Both the position numbers and the translations under genes were made by a program. A DNA stretch of 5,553 nucleotides from Candidatus Cloacimonadota bacterium (GTDB lineage: Bacteria > Cloacimonadota > Cloacimonadia > Cloacimonadales > Cloacimonadaceae). The notes beneath the pieces were generated by a model. The model was not told the origin of the DNA and ran no database searches. It saw nothing but the letters and a program-made list of their open reading frames with translations. Location of the stretch: NCBI GenBank assembly GCA_023230245.1, contig JALNXT010000113.1:1-5553 (forward strand), read 5' to 3'. This document shows, in pieces, positions 1 through 5,106 of the stretch (position 1 is its first letter; each line of letters opens with the position of its first letter).

Positions 1-1
1 C

Positions 2-499
2 TTAGATCAGCGCGTGGTATGGTTGCTTAAACAGCAGGATATAAGCTACGATGTGATCGATAGCGTGATGCATATAGACAAAAGCCATATTAACGACCTG
101 GAAAAACGTGCCCGTGTATTGAACCAGTTGAAAACAGAAAATGATTTCATTAAGCTGGTAATAGGCTTTAAACGGGTGGCAAACATCATCTCTGCCACCA
201 AAGAATTCAGCGATTTTAGCCCACAGCTATTATCCGAAGCTGCCGAGAAGGAAATGTATACTGCCTTGCTTTCGCTACATGAGGATAATGATGTGGCACT
301 AAGTGTTCGTGATTACCGGAAGTCTTTGCTTCACCTGATAGCCTTTGGGAAAACGATAGATAATTTCTTTGATGCGGTGCTGGTAAATTGTGATGATGAA
401 GCCATACGCAAGAACAGACATGCCCTTTTAAGGGAGATTAAACGGGAATTTTTACGCGTTGCAGATCTATCTCAGATAGTTCTGGAAAGCGAAATATAG
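2..499 (+). CDS. glyS: Glycyl-tRNA synthetase beta subunit, C-terminal part (5' end outside window)
   Basis: Partial gene. The reading frame is open from base 2, giving 165 residues up to the TAG stop at 497-499; the true start lies upstream. GlyS is the beta subunit of the alpha2-beta2 glycyl-tRNA synthetase, which charges tRNA-Gly in the cytoplasm. The visible part matches the helical C-terminal anticodon-binding (DALR-like) region of GlyS: YDVIDSV near the start, FKRVANII in the middle, and near the end FFDAVLVNCDD followed by IRKNRHALLREI and VADLSQIV. The FFDAVLVN..D...R.NR..LL..I pattern is the typical end of this family. A GTG lies in frame at 14, but homology continues upstream of it, so it is not taken as the start. 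The stop is 11 nt before pta and lies inside the pta ribosome binding site. Whether it is a separate beta subunit or an alpha-beta fusion cannot be told from this fragment. Confidence 0.9.
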   Translation, partial: LDQRVVWLLKQQDISYDVIDSVMHIDKSHINDLEKRARVLNQLKTENDFIKLVIGFKRVANIISATKEFSDFSPQLLSEAAEKEMYTALLSLHEDNDVALSVRDYRKSLLHLIAFGKTIDNFFDAVLVNCDDEAIRKNRHALLREIKREFLRVADLSQIVLESEI

Positions 500-503
500 G
501 AGA
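497..503 (+). promoter_or_regulatory. Ribosome binding site of pta, overlapping the glyS stop
   Basis: TAGGAGA contains GGAG and includes the glyS TAG stop codon, with 7 nt between it and the pta ATG. Ribosomes ending glyS would sit on the pta initiation region, which suggests translational coupling. The codon just before the pta ATG (508-510) is an in-frame TAG, so no longer pta start is possible. Confidence 0.75.
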
Positions 504-510
504 CATTTAG

Positions 511-1512
511 ATGAATATACTGGAATCACTTAAAATCAGAGCGATGCAAATTGGAGGGACGATAGTCCTTCCCGAATCACATGATGCCAGAACTTTACAA
601 GCGGCAGTCCAGATTGTTACAGAGGGATTTGCCAAGGTTATTTTGCTTGGCGATCCAGATAAAATTGCTGCTGATGCCAAGGGTTTGGGCTTGAACCTAA
701 ACAACCCCGCTATTAAGATTATCAATCCCGTTGCTTCTGCGGATTTGCCACGCTTTGCGGAATACTTTTTTAACCGTCGCAAAGAAAAGGGCGTAAGTGC
801 TGCCGAAGCTTTGAACATCATGGAGAAACCCCTGTATTTCGGCGCATGCATGGTGAAGCATGGCTTGGCGAATGGGATGGTGGCTGGTGCGGCAAATACC
901 ACCGCCGATGTATTAAAAGCTGCCTTGCAAGTGGTGGGAGTATCACCGGGATTGAAAACAGTATCCAGCACCTTCATTATGGTAGTGCCAGATTTCTTGG
1001 GTGAGGATAGGGTTTTTCTATTTGCAGATTGTGCCGTGGTGCCAAACCCCACTGCAGAGCAATTGGCAGATATTGCTACCAGTACTGCTAAAACCCGCAG
1101 AGCAATAATTGGTGATGAGCCCAAGGTGGCGTTATTGTCATTTTCTACTATGGGAAGCGCCCAACACGAATTAGCTGAGAAAGTGATTGTCGCAAAAAGC
1201 ATATTGGATGAACGAAAGGTGGATTTTGACTATGATGGCGAACTTCAGCTTGATGCTGCCATAATACCTGCAATCGCGAAGAGCAAAGCGCCTAATAGCA
1301 AGGTCGCCGGACAGGCAAATACACTTATATTCCCAGACCTGCAAGCAGGTAATATCGGGTATAAACTGGTGCAAAGAATGGCAAAGGCAGAAGCAATTGG
1401 TCCTATTATTCAGGGATTGGCGGAGCCTGTTTGCGATTTATCCAGAGGCTGTTCATACGAAGATATAGTAAATACCTCAGTATTAGTACTGCTGATGTCG
1501 GGAAAAAAGTAA
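511..1512 (+). CDS. pta: Phosphate acetyltransferase (phosphotransacetylase), short form
   Basis: Encodes 333 residues, the usual length of the short single-domain Pta, without the N-terminal regulatory regions of the roughly 700-residue E. coli type. It interconverts acetyl-CoA plus phosphate with acetyl phosphate plus CoA in the cytoplasm. With acetate kinase, which is not in this window, this yields ATP and acetate. Family motifs in order: LPES.D.RTLQAA (about residues 20-32), GMVAGAANTTADV, VSSTFIMVVPD, LSFSTMGSA, DGELQLDAAI, the block KAPNSKVAGQANTLIFPDL then QAGNIGYKLVQR, AIGPIIQGLAEPV, and DLSRGCS (309-315). The Ser-Arg of the last motif (S311/R312) corresponds to active-site residues described for the Methanosarcina enzyme. 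Oddity: the residue before DLSRG is Cys308, where the family usually has Asn (PVNDLSRG). Phosphate butyryltransferase is a related alternative, but the C-terminal block is Pta-like. Confidence 0.95.
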   Translation: MNILESLKIRAMQIGGTIVLPESHDARTLQAAVQIVTEGFAKVILLGDPDKIAADAKGLGLNLNNPAIKIINPVASADLPRFAEYFFNRRKEKGVSAAEALNIMEKPLYFGACMVKHGLANGMVAGAANTTADVLKAALQVVGVSPGLKTVSSTFIMVVPDFLGEDRVFLFADCAVVPNPTAEQLADIATSTAKTRRAIIGDEPKVALLSFSTMGSAQHELAEKVIVAKSILDERKVDFDYDGELQLDAAIIPAIAKSKAPNSKVAGQANTLIFPDLQAGNIGYKLVQRMAKAEAIGPIIQGLAEPVCDLSRGCSYEDIVNTSVLVLLMSGKK

Positions 1513-1569
1513 GATCCTAACAAGTGAAAAAGAAAAAACTAAAAAAATAAACATAAAAAGGGGGATAAG
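1513..1569 (+). other. A-rich intergenic spacer with SD of the aminotransferase gene
   Basis: This 57-nt gap is the widest inside the main gene run. From about 1522 to 1559 it is mostly adenine, with A-runs of five to seven bases, and it ends in AAGGGGG (1558-1564), a good but unusually G-rich SD 5 nt before the ATG at 1570. I see no stem-loop followed by a T-run, so no intrinsic terminator between pta and the aminotransferase. No convincing -35/-10 pair is visible either. A short frame, GTG at 1524 to TAA at 1550, would encode an eight-residue lysine-rich peptide, but it has no SD and probably reflects the A-tracts. Confidence 0.6.
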
Positions 1570-2775
1570 ATGGCTATTAAGCTATCCAACCGCTGCAAAC
1601 TGATTAAACCTTCGCCTACCTTGACACTATCTGCCAAGGCTAAAGAGATGAGGGATGCTGGGATTGATGTAATTAACTTTGGAGTTGGAGAACCTGATTT
1701 TAATACTCCGGAGTATATTAAGGACGCTGCGCACAAAGCTCTTGATGCGAACTTCACGCGTTATACTGCCAATGCGGGCATTATTGAATTGCGGCAGGTT
1801 ATCTGTGAGAAGCTATCCAGAGACAATAATCTGCAATACACTCCCAAAGAGATATTGGTATCACCGGGCGCCAAGGCATCCATTCTCTTCATTTTGACCG
1901 CCGTTTGCGACAGCATGGATCAGGTTTTGATGGCTTCTCCATATTGGGTTAGTTATCCCTATCAGGCGATGCTGGCAAATGCAGAACCTGTATATATTCC
2001 CACCGAAGAAAGCCAATCTTACAAAATAATGCCGGCTGCTTTGGAGCTTGCAATCAAAGAAAATCCTTGTGCCAAAGTGCTTATCCTCAATTCCCCCAGT
2101 AACCCTACTGGAGCTGTGTATAGCAGAGAAGAATTAAGTGCAATAGCAGATATTTGTGTGAAGTACAACATCCTGGTTGTCTCGGACGAAATTTACGAAA
2201 GATTGGTGTATGATGGCTTGAAACATGTGTCCATCGCCAGTATCAGCCCGGAAATGAAAGAACGCTGTGTAGTAATCAACGGGGTGTCCAAAGCCTATGC
2301 CATGACAGGTTGGCGTTTGGGTTATGCCGCTGGTCCTGCCCATATTATCGCTGCTGCTGGAAGAGTTCAGGAACATGCTACCTCATGTGTGAATTCCATC
2401 ACGCAAAAAGCCTGTGTAACGGCTCTGCGAGACGAGGATGAATCTATTGAAAACATGAGACAAGAGTTTAGCCGTCGTCGCGATTTCCTATATGAAGAGC
2501 TGGTAAAAATCCCGCATTTAACGTGCTTTAAACCCCAGGGTGCTTTCTATATTATGCCTGGTATCAAGTGGTATTTGGAGAATAATAAACAAGGCATCAC
2601 GACGGCAGATCAATTTTGCGATGTACTGCTTGATAAATACCATGTGGCACTGGTTGCCGGAGGTTCTTTTGGCATGGAAGGCACGGTGCGGTTTTCTTAT
2701 GCCAATAGTTTAGCCAATTTGCAGGAAGGTGTGAAACGTTTTGCGCGCTTTTTAGCTGATTTGGCAGCGGGATAA
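1570..2775 (+). CDS. Pyridoxal-phosphate aminotransferase, class I (aspartate aminotransferase type)
   Basis: Encodes 401 residues, a typical fold-type I aminotransferase length. It transfers an amino group between an amino acid (most likely aspartate) and 2-oxoglutarate in the cytoplasm, using PLP. Visible landmarks: FGVGEPDF (37-44) near the N-terminus; RYTANAGIIELR (64-75), the family's YT..G...LR element; SPGAK (98-102); the cofactor-stacking aromatic at Y125/W126; NSPSNPTGAVY (174-184) with N178; VSDEIYERLVY (204-214) with D206 for the PLP ring nitrogen and Y209; NGVSKAYAMTGWRLGY (237-252) with the Schiff-base lysine K241; and VRFSYA with R374 for the substrate carboxylate. All expected catalytic residues are present. 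The ATG is the only usable start after an in-frame TAA at 1540. The gene ends 2 nt before the next one. An exact substrate, for example prephenate or an aromatic or branched-chain keto acid instead of oxaloacetate, cannot be fixed from sequence alone, so no symbol is given (aspB/aspC-like). Confidence 0.93.
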   Translation: MAIKLSNRCKLIKPSPTLTLSAKAKEMRDAGIDVINFGVGEPDFNTPEYIKDAAHKALDANFTRYTANAGIIELRQVICEKLSRDNNLQYTPKEILVSPGAKASILFILTAVCDSMDQVLMASPYWVSYPYQAMLANAEPVYIPTEESQSYKIMPAALELAIKENPCAKVLILNSPSNPTGAVYSREELSAIADICVKYNILVVSDEIYERLVYDGLKHVSIASISPEMKERCVVINGVSKAYAMTGWRLGYAAGPAHIIAAAGRVQEHATSCVNSITQKACVTALRDEDESIENMRQEFSRRRDFLYEELVKIPHLTCFKPQGAFYIMPGIKWYLENNKQGITTADQFCDVLLDKYHVALVAGGSFGMEGTVRFSYANSLANLQEGVKRFARFLADLAAG

Positions 2776-2777
2776 AG

Positions 2778-2984
2778 ATGGACGATTTTGAAGATAAATT
2801 GAAAGAGCGGTGGCAACAACGCCGAAAAAAAGCTTATAATTGGCCAAGGTTATTACTGATGATTTTGGTGGTTGTGGCGATTTTCTATGCCATGGCTCGT
2901 ATGCAAAATGCTGGCAGTATAGTTTCCAAGCCGTCTGCAAGTGTGGTGGACAGCCTTGCCTCTGATAAGGCGCAAAATCCTTGA
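2778..2984 (+). CDS. Small single-pass membrane protein, unknown function
   Basis: Encodes 68 residues and matches no family I recognise. Residues 1-22 are highly charged, begin acidic (MDDFEDK) and turn basic (RWQQRRKK at 11-18), followed by Trp22-Pro23. Residues 24-40 form a hydrophobic helix (RLLLMILVVVAIFYAMA). The remaining 28 residues are polar and rich in Ser, Ala and Val, with no cysteine. By the positive-inside rule the N-terminus should be cytoplasmic and the tail periplasmic. There is no signal-peptide cleavage motif or lipobox. The frame starts 2 nt after the aminotransferase stop and its TGA overlaps the TTG start of the kinase (TTGA). This tight fit on both sides is the main evidence that it is a real gene; the SD (GCGGGA, 2767-2772) is only moderate. 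It could be a small accessory or scaffold protein. No function is claimed. Confidence 0.75.
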   Translation: MDDFEDKLKERWQQRRKKAYNWPRLLLMILVVVAIFYAMARMQNAGSIVSKPSASVVDSLASDKAQNP

Positions 2985-3874
2985 GCTTAGTAATAGTAGG
3001 TTCTATCGGTTTGGATACCATCTCAACCCCTGCGGGTGAGGTGGTTGATGCTCTGGGCGGATCAGCTATTTATGGAGCACTATCGGGCTCTTACTTTTGC
3101 CCGGTGAAGATCGTGGGCGTCCTTGGAACAGATTTTCCTGTTTCAGGATTGGAACTATTGCAGCAGCATGGTGTGAATCTGGACGGTCTGGATTTTAAAG
3201 AAGGTAAAACATTCAGGTGGAGCGGTAAGTATCACAACTGGAATAAAGCTGAAACCTTGAACACAGAGCTAAATGTTTTTGCAGATTTTGCTCCGCTGCT
3301 ACCATGTTCATACAAAACATGCAACAGTTTGCTGCTAGCCAACATCCATCCTGAATTGCAGTTACAAGTGCTTAAGCAGATAGAAACAGGTGCACACCTT
3401 GCCTGCGATACCATGAACTATTGGATCAACAGATGCCCAGAGGAAGTATCGAAGGTGGTTAGCCGGGTTGATGTCGTGTTCATGAACGAAGATGAAGTGA
3501 AAGCCTTCACCGGAAGAACCGATATTTTCTCCGCCGCCAGAGAGATACTGAGCCTGGGTCCCCAATGGGTAATTGTAAAAAGAGGGGAATATGGCTCTGT
3601 GGCATTGTCTAAAAATGAAATGTACTTTGCTCCGGCATATCCCGTTAAAAATGTGAAAGACCCCACCGGTGCGGGAGACTGTTTTGCGGGAGCTTTTATG
3701 GCTTATTTGAGTAACTGTAAGGAGCTGAAGAGAGCTTGTATCAAAAATGCAGTTCTTTATGGAACGGTTCTAGCTTCTATGAATGTACAAGACTTTAGTG
3801 TAAACGGTATTATTGGGAGAAATAAAGCCCAAATTGATGCTGATAAGGAGCTTTTAATTAGATGGACAAACTGA
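2981..3874 (+). CDS. PfkB/ribokinase-family sugar or nucleoside kinase
   Basis: Encodes 297 residues, a normal length for the PfkB family, whose members phosphorylate sugars, nucleosides or related alcohols with ATP in the cytoplasm. Evidence: beta-strand start SLVIVGSIGLDT (2-13); GGSAIYGALSGSYF (26-39), equivalent to PfkB signature 1; KTFRWSGKY and NVFADFAP in the lid/substrate region; MNEDEVKAFTG (168-178), with the N..E Mg/phosphate motif; VIVKRGEYGSVAL (197-209); and DPTGAGDCFAGAF (227-239), signature 2, the anion hole with catalytic base D233. The start is TTG within TTGA, overlapping the small membrane protein gene by 4 nt. The protein aligns with family N-termini directly from this codon, and no ATG is nearby. 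The SD is weak (AAGG at 2967-2970), so translation probably depends on coupling. The gene overlaps purM by 13 nt. Substrate is unknown; a nucleoside or ribosyl compound is plausible from the purM context (inference). Confidence 0.92.
   Translation: MSLVIVGSIGLDTISTPAGEVVDALGGSAIYGALSGSYFCPVKIVGVLGTDFPVSGLELLQQHGVNLDGLDFKEGKTFRWSGKYHNWNKAETLNTELNVFADFAPLLPCSYKTCNSLLLANIHPELQLQVLKQIETGAHLACDTMNYWINRCPEEVSKVVSRVDVVFMNEDEVKAFTGRTDIFSAAREILSLGPQWVIVKRGEYGSVALSKNEMYFAPAYPVKNVKDPTGAGDCFAGAFMAYLSNCKELKRACIKNAVLYGTVLASMNVQDFSVNGIIGRNKAQIDADKELLIRWTN
3845..3850 (+). promoter_or_regulatory. Ribosome binding site of purM, inside the kinase gene
   Basis: AAGGAG lies 11 nt upstream of the purM ATG and within the last codons of the kinase gene. 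The triplet just before the ATG (3859-3861) is an in-frame TAG, so 3862 is the earliest possible purM start. Confidence 0.7.
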
Positions 3875-4899
3875 AATCAGGGATATCATACCGAGATTCC
3901 GGAGTGGACATTGCCGCCGGAGAAGCAGCAGTAAAAGCGATCAAAAATAAGGTTCGCACTACATACAATAGCAACGTTTTAAGTGAACTAGGCAGCTTTG
4001 GTGGCTTGTATCGCATAGATAAAGACAAGTGGCGTGCGCCTATCCTGGTGTCCAGTACCGATGGAGTGGGCACCAAGCTCCGCATTGCCATTATGGCTGA
4101 GAAATACGATACAATAGGACAGGATCTGGTTAATCACTGCGTAAACGATATCCTTGTTCAGGGTGCCATTCCGCAGTTTTTTCTGGATTATATCGGGGTT
4201 GGTAAGCTAAGCCCTGTGATGGTGGAGCAAGTAATAGACGGATTGATCACCGCTTGCCGTGAGAATGGCTGTGCCCTTATTGGTGGTGAAATGGCGGAAA
4301 TGCCAGGGATCTATCATGGAAATGATTTTGATCTGGCCGGTACAATAGTTGGTATGGTAGAAGAAAATGAGCTGCTCCCCCGAAAAAGTATAGCCGGTGG
4401 AGATTTATTGGTAGGTTTGGCAAGCAGTGGCTTGCATACAAATGGTTTTTCGTTGGTGCGCAAGATTATCTTTGAACACCTGAAACTGGATTTGGATGCA
4501 TATATACCCGAGTGCAGTGCTGTACTTGGCGATTTGCTTTTAGCTGTGCATAAGAGCTATTTGAACGTCTTAAAACCCTTTTTGGGTAATCCTGCCCTGC
4601 ACGGCCTTGCCCATATTACCGGTGGAGGCATCGGCGGAAACTTAAGCCGGATTCTGCCCGATGGGATCGGTGCAAGGATTCAGTTACCAGCAGATAGCAT
4701 ACTTCCACTGTATAGCTGGCTGCAAAATGCGGCTGATATCAGTAGTGAAGAAATGCGCCGTACTTTCAATATGGGAATAGGGATGATTTGCATAGTTCAA
4801 AAGGGATTTGCAGCGGAGTTTATCTCCCAAACTGGAGGTAAATATATTGGCGAACTTAGTGAGATTACTGCTAATCAAGAGAAAGTAGTTTTTGCATGA
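3862..4899 (+). CDS. purM: Phosphoribosylformylglycinamidine cyclo-ligase (AIR synthetase)
   Basis: Encodes 345 residues, the full family length. PurM converts formylglycinamidine ribonucleotide (FGAM) plus ATP to 5-aminoimidazole ribonucleotide (AIR), the fifth step of de novo purine synthesis; AIR is also the precursor of the thiamine pyrimidine. Motifs in order: YRDSGVDI (10-17); SSTDGVGTK (64-72), the glycine-rich ATP/substrate loop; NHCVNDILVQGA (91-102) followed by FFLDYIGVG; GGEMAEMPGIY (141-151), where Thr is more usual than Met144; GLHTNGFSLVR (190-200); HITGGGIGGNLSRILP (251-266); and TFNMGIGM (301-308). The N-terminal AIRS half and C-terminal AIRS_C half are both complete. It is last in the tight gene run, overlaps the kinase by 13 nt, and its stop TGA shares bases with an ATG at 4896 (ATGA). 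No other pur gene is in the window, so the purine genes are at least partly scattered or lie elsewhere. Confidence 0.97.
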   Translation: MDKLKSGISYRDSGVDIAAGEAAVKAIKNKVRTTYNSNVLSELGSFGGLYRIDKDKWRAPILVSSTDGVGTKLRIAIMAEKYDTIGQDLVNHCVNDILVQGAIPQFFLDYIGVGKLSPVMVEQVIDGLITACRENGCALIGGEMAEMPGIYHGNDFDLAGTIVGMVEENELLPRKSIAGGDLLVGLASSGLHTNGFSLVRKIIFEHLKLDLDAYIPECSAVLGDLLLAVHKSYLNVLKPFLGNPALHGLAHITGGGIGGNLSRILPDGIGARIQLPADSILPLYSWLQNAADISSEEMRRTFNMGIGMICIVQKGFAAEFISQTGGKYIGELSEITANQEKVVFA

Positions 4900-5048
4900 T
4901 TACGCACAAAAGGCTTGATATAAAAGAACTTTTGCTTGCATCACACGGCTTATTCAGCATGCCATGCAAAAAACAGCTTGACTTTTTTTGTACATCAGAT
5001 ATCAGAGATTCTAGTGATGAAGTCCCTATGCTTTTGGGAAGGGACTGA
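4896..5048 (+). CDS. Doubtful small ORF of 50 codons overlapping the purM stop
   Basis: An ATG at 4896 shares ATGA with the purM stop and opens a 50-residue frame ending in TGA at 5046-5048. The product begins MITHKRLDIKELLLASHGLF and ends DEVPMLLGRD. It has two cysteines, no transmembrane segment and no domain I recognise. For: the stop/start overlap matches the arrangement of the genes upstream. Against: there is no good SD at the right distance (only AGAGAAAG-like purines about 10-20 nt upstream), it is short, and its last codons coincide with an inverted repeat that looks regulatory. It may be translated by coupling to purM, or be chance. No function is proposed. Confidence 0.25.
   Translation: MITHKRLDIKELLLASHGLFSMPCKKQLDFFCTSDIRDSSDEVPMLLGRD
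5021..5046 (+). other. Inverted repeat / hairpin between purM and the receptor gene
   Basis: AGTCCCT (5021-5027) and AGGGACT (5040-5046) are perfect 7-bp inverted repeats around a 12-nt loop. In RNA this would make a moderately stable stem. No T-run follows (the next bases are GATTGCTTGG), so it is not a standard intrinsic terminator. It may mark the 3' end of the purM transcript, protect it from decay, or be a protein-binding palindrome upstream of the receptor promoter. Confidence 0.5.
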
Positions 5049-5073
5049 TTGCTTGGTTACATTGTAATATAAT
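5045..5073 (+). promoter_or_regulatory. Candidate promoter of the receptor gene, with small palindrome
   Basis: A perfect TATAAT lies at 5068-5073, 33 nt before the receptor ATG, in an AT-rich stretch. The hexamer at 17-bp spacing (CTGATT, 5045-5050) is a poor -35 match, so a sigma-70-type promoter here would be -10 driven or activator dependent. If the lineage uses Bacteroidetes-like promoters, this reading may not apply. TTACATTGTAA (5057-5067), a palindrome with 4-bp arms, directly abuts the -10 box and could be an operator. A second, weaker pair, TTGACT (4978-4983) with TATCAG (5000-5005) at 16-bp spacing, lies farther upstream. Confidence 0.4.
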
Positions 5074-5091
5074 GAATAATAACCCAGGATG

Positions 5092-5100
5092 AAGGGAGGT
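5092..5100 (+). promoter_or_regulatory. Strong ribosome binding site of the receptor gene
   Basis: AAGGGAGGT closely matches the anti-SD complement and lies 6 nt before ATG 5107. It decides the start: another in-frame ATG at 5089 would add six residues (MKGGLS), but it lacks an SD and would bury this one. Confidence 0.85.
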
Positions 5101-5106
5101 TTGTCG

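Noticed and set aside
14..499. GTG at 14 as the start of a separate 161-residue gene
   Set aside because: The frame is open upstream and the protein matches the interior of the GlyS C-terminal region, so this is a truncated glyS and not a new gene.
507..1202. Long open frame (231 codons) on the - strand opposite pta
   Set aside because: It lies wholly antisense to the conserved pta coding sequence, its product looks like low-complexity reverse-frame protein with no recognisable motif, and pta explains the region. Such shadows are common opposite constrained genes.
1337..1350. Perfect palindrome ACCTGCAAGCAGGT inside pta
   Set aside because: It falls in the conserved PDLQAGN coding motif, so codon choice explains it. 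The 2-nt centre is too small for an RNA hairpin loop.
1524..1550. Lysine-rich mini-ORF as a possible attenuator leader peptide
   Set aside because: It has no SD for the GTG and no alternative stem-loops or terminator after it, and the A-tracts alone would produce lysine codons.
2752..3021. 89-codon - strand frame covering the small membrane protein gene
   Set aside because: The + strand frame fits exactly between its neighbours and has a coherent membrane-protein layout. The - strand frame overlaps three genes and shows no domain.
4967..4990. CAAAAAA ... TTTTTTG as a terminator hairpin
   Set aside because: The stem would be almost entirely A-U pairs, with no GC-rich stem before the T-run, so it is too weak for intrinsic termination.
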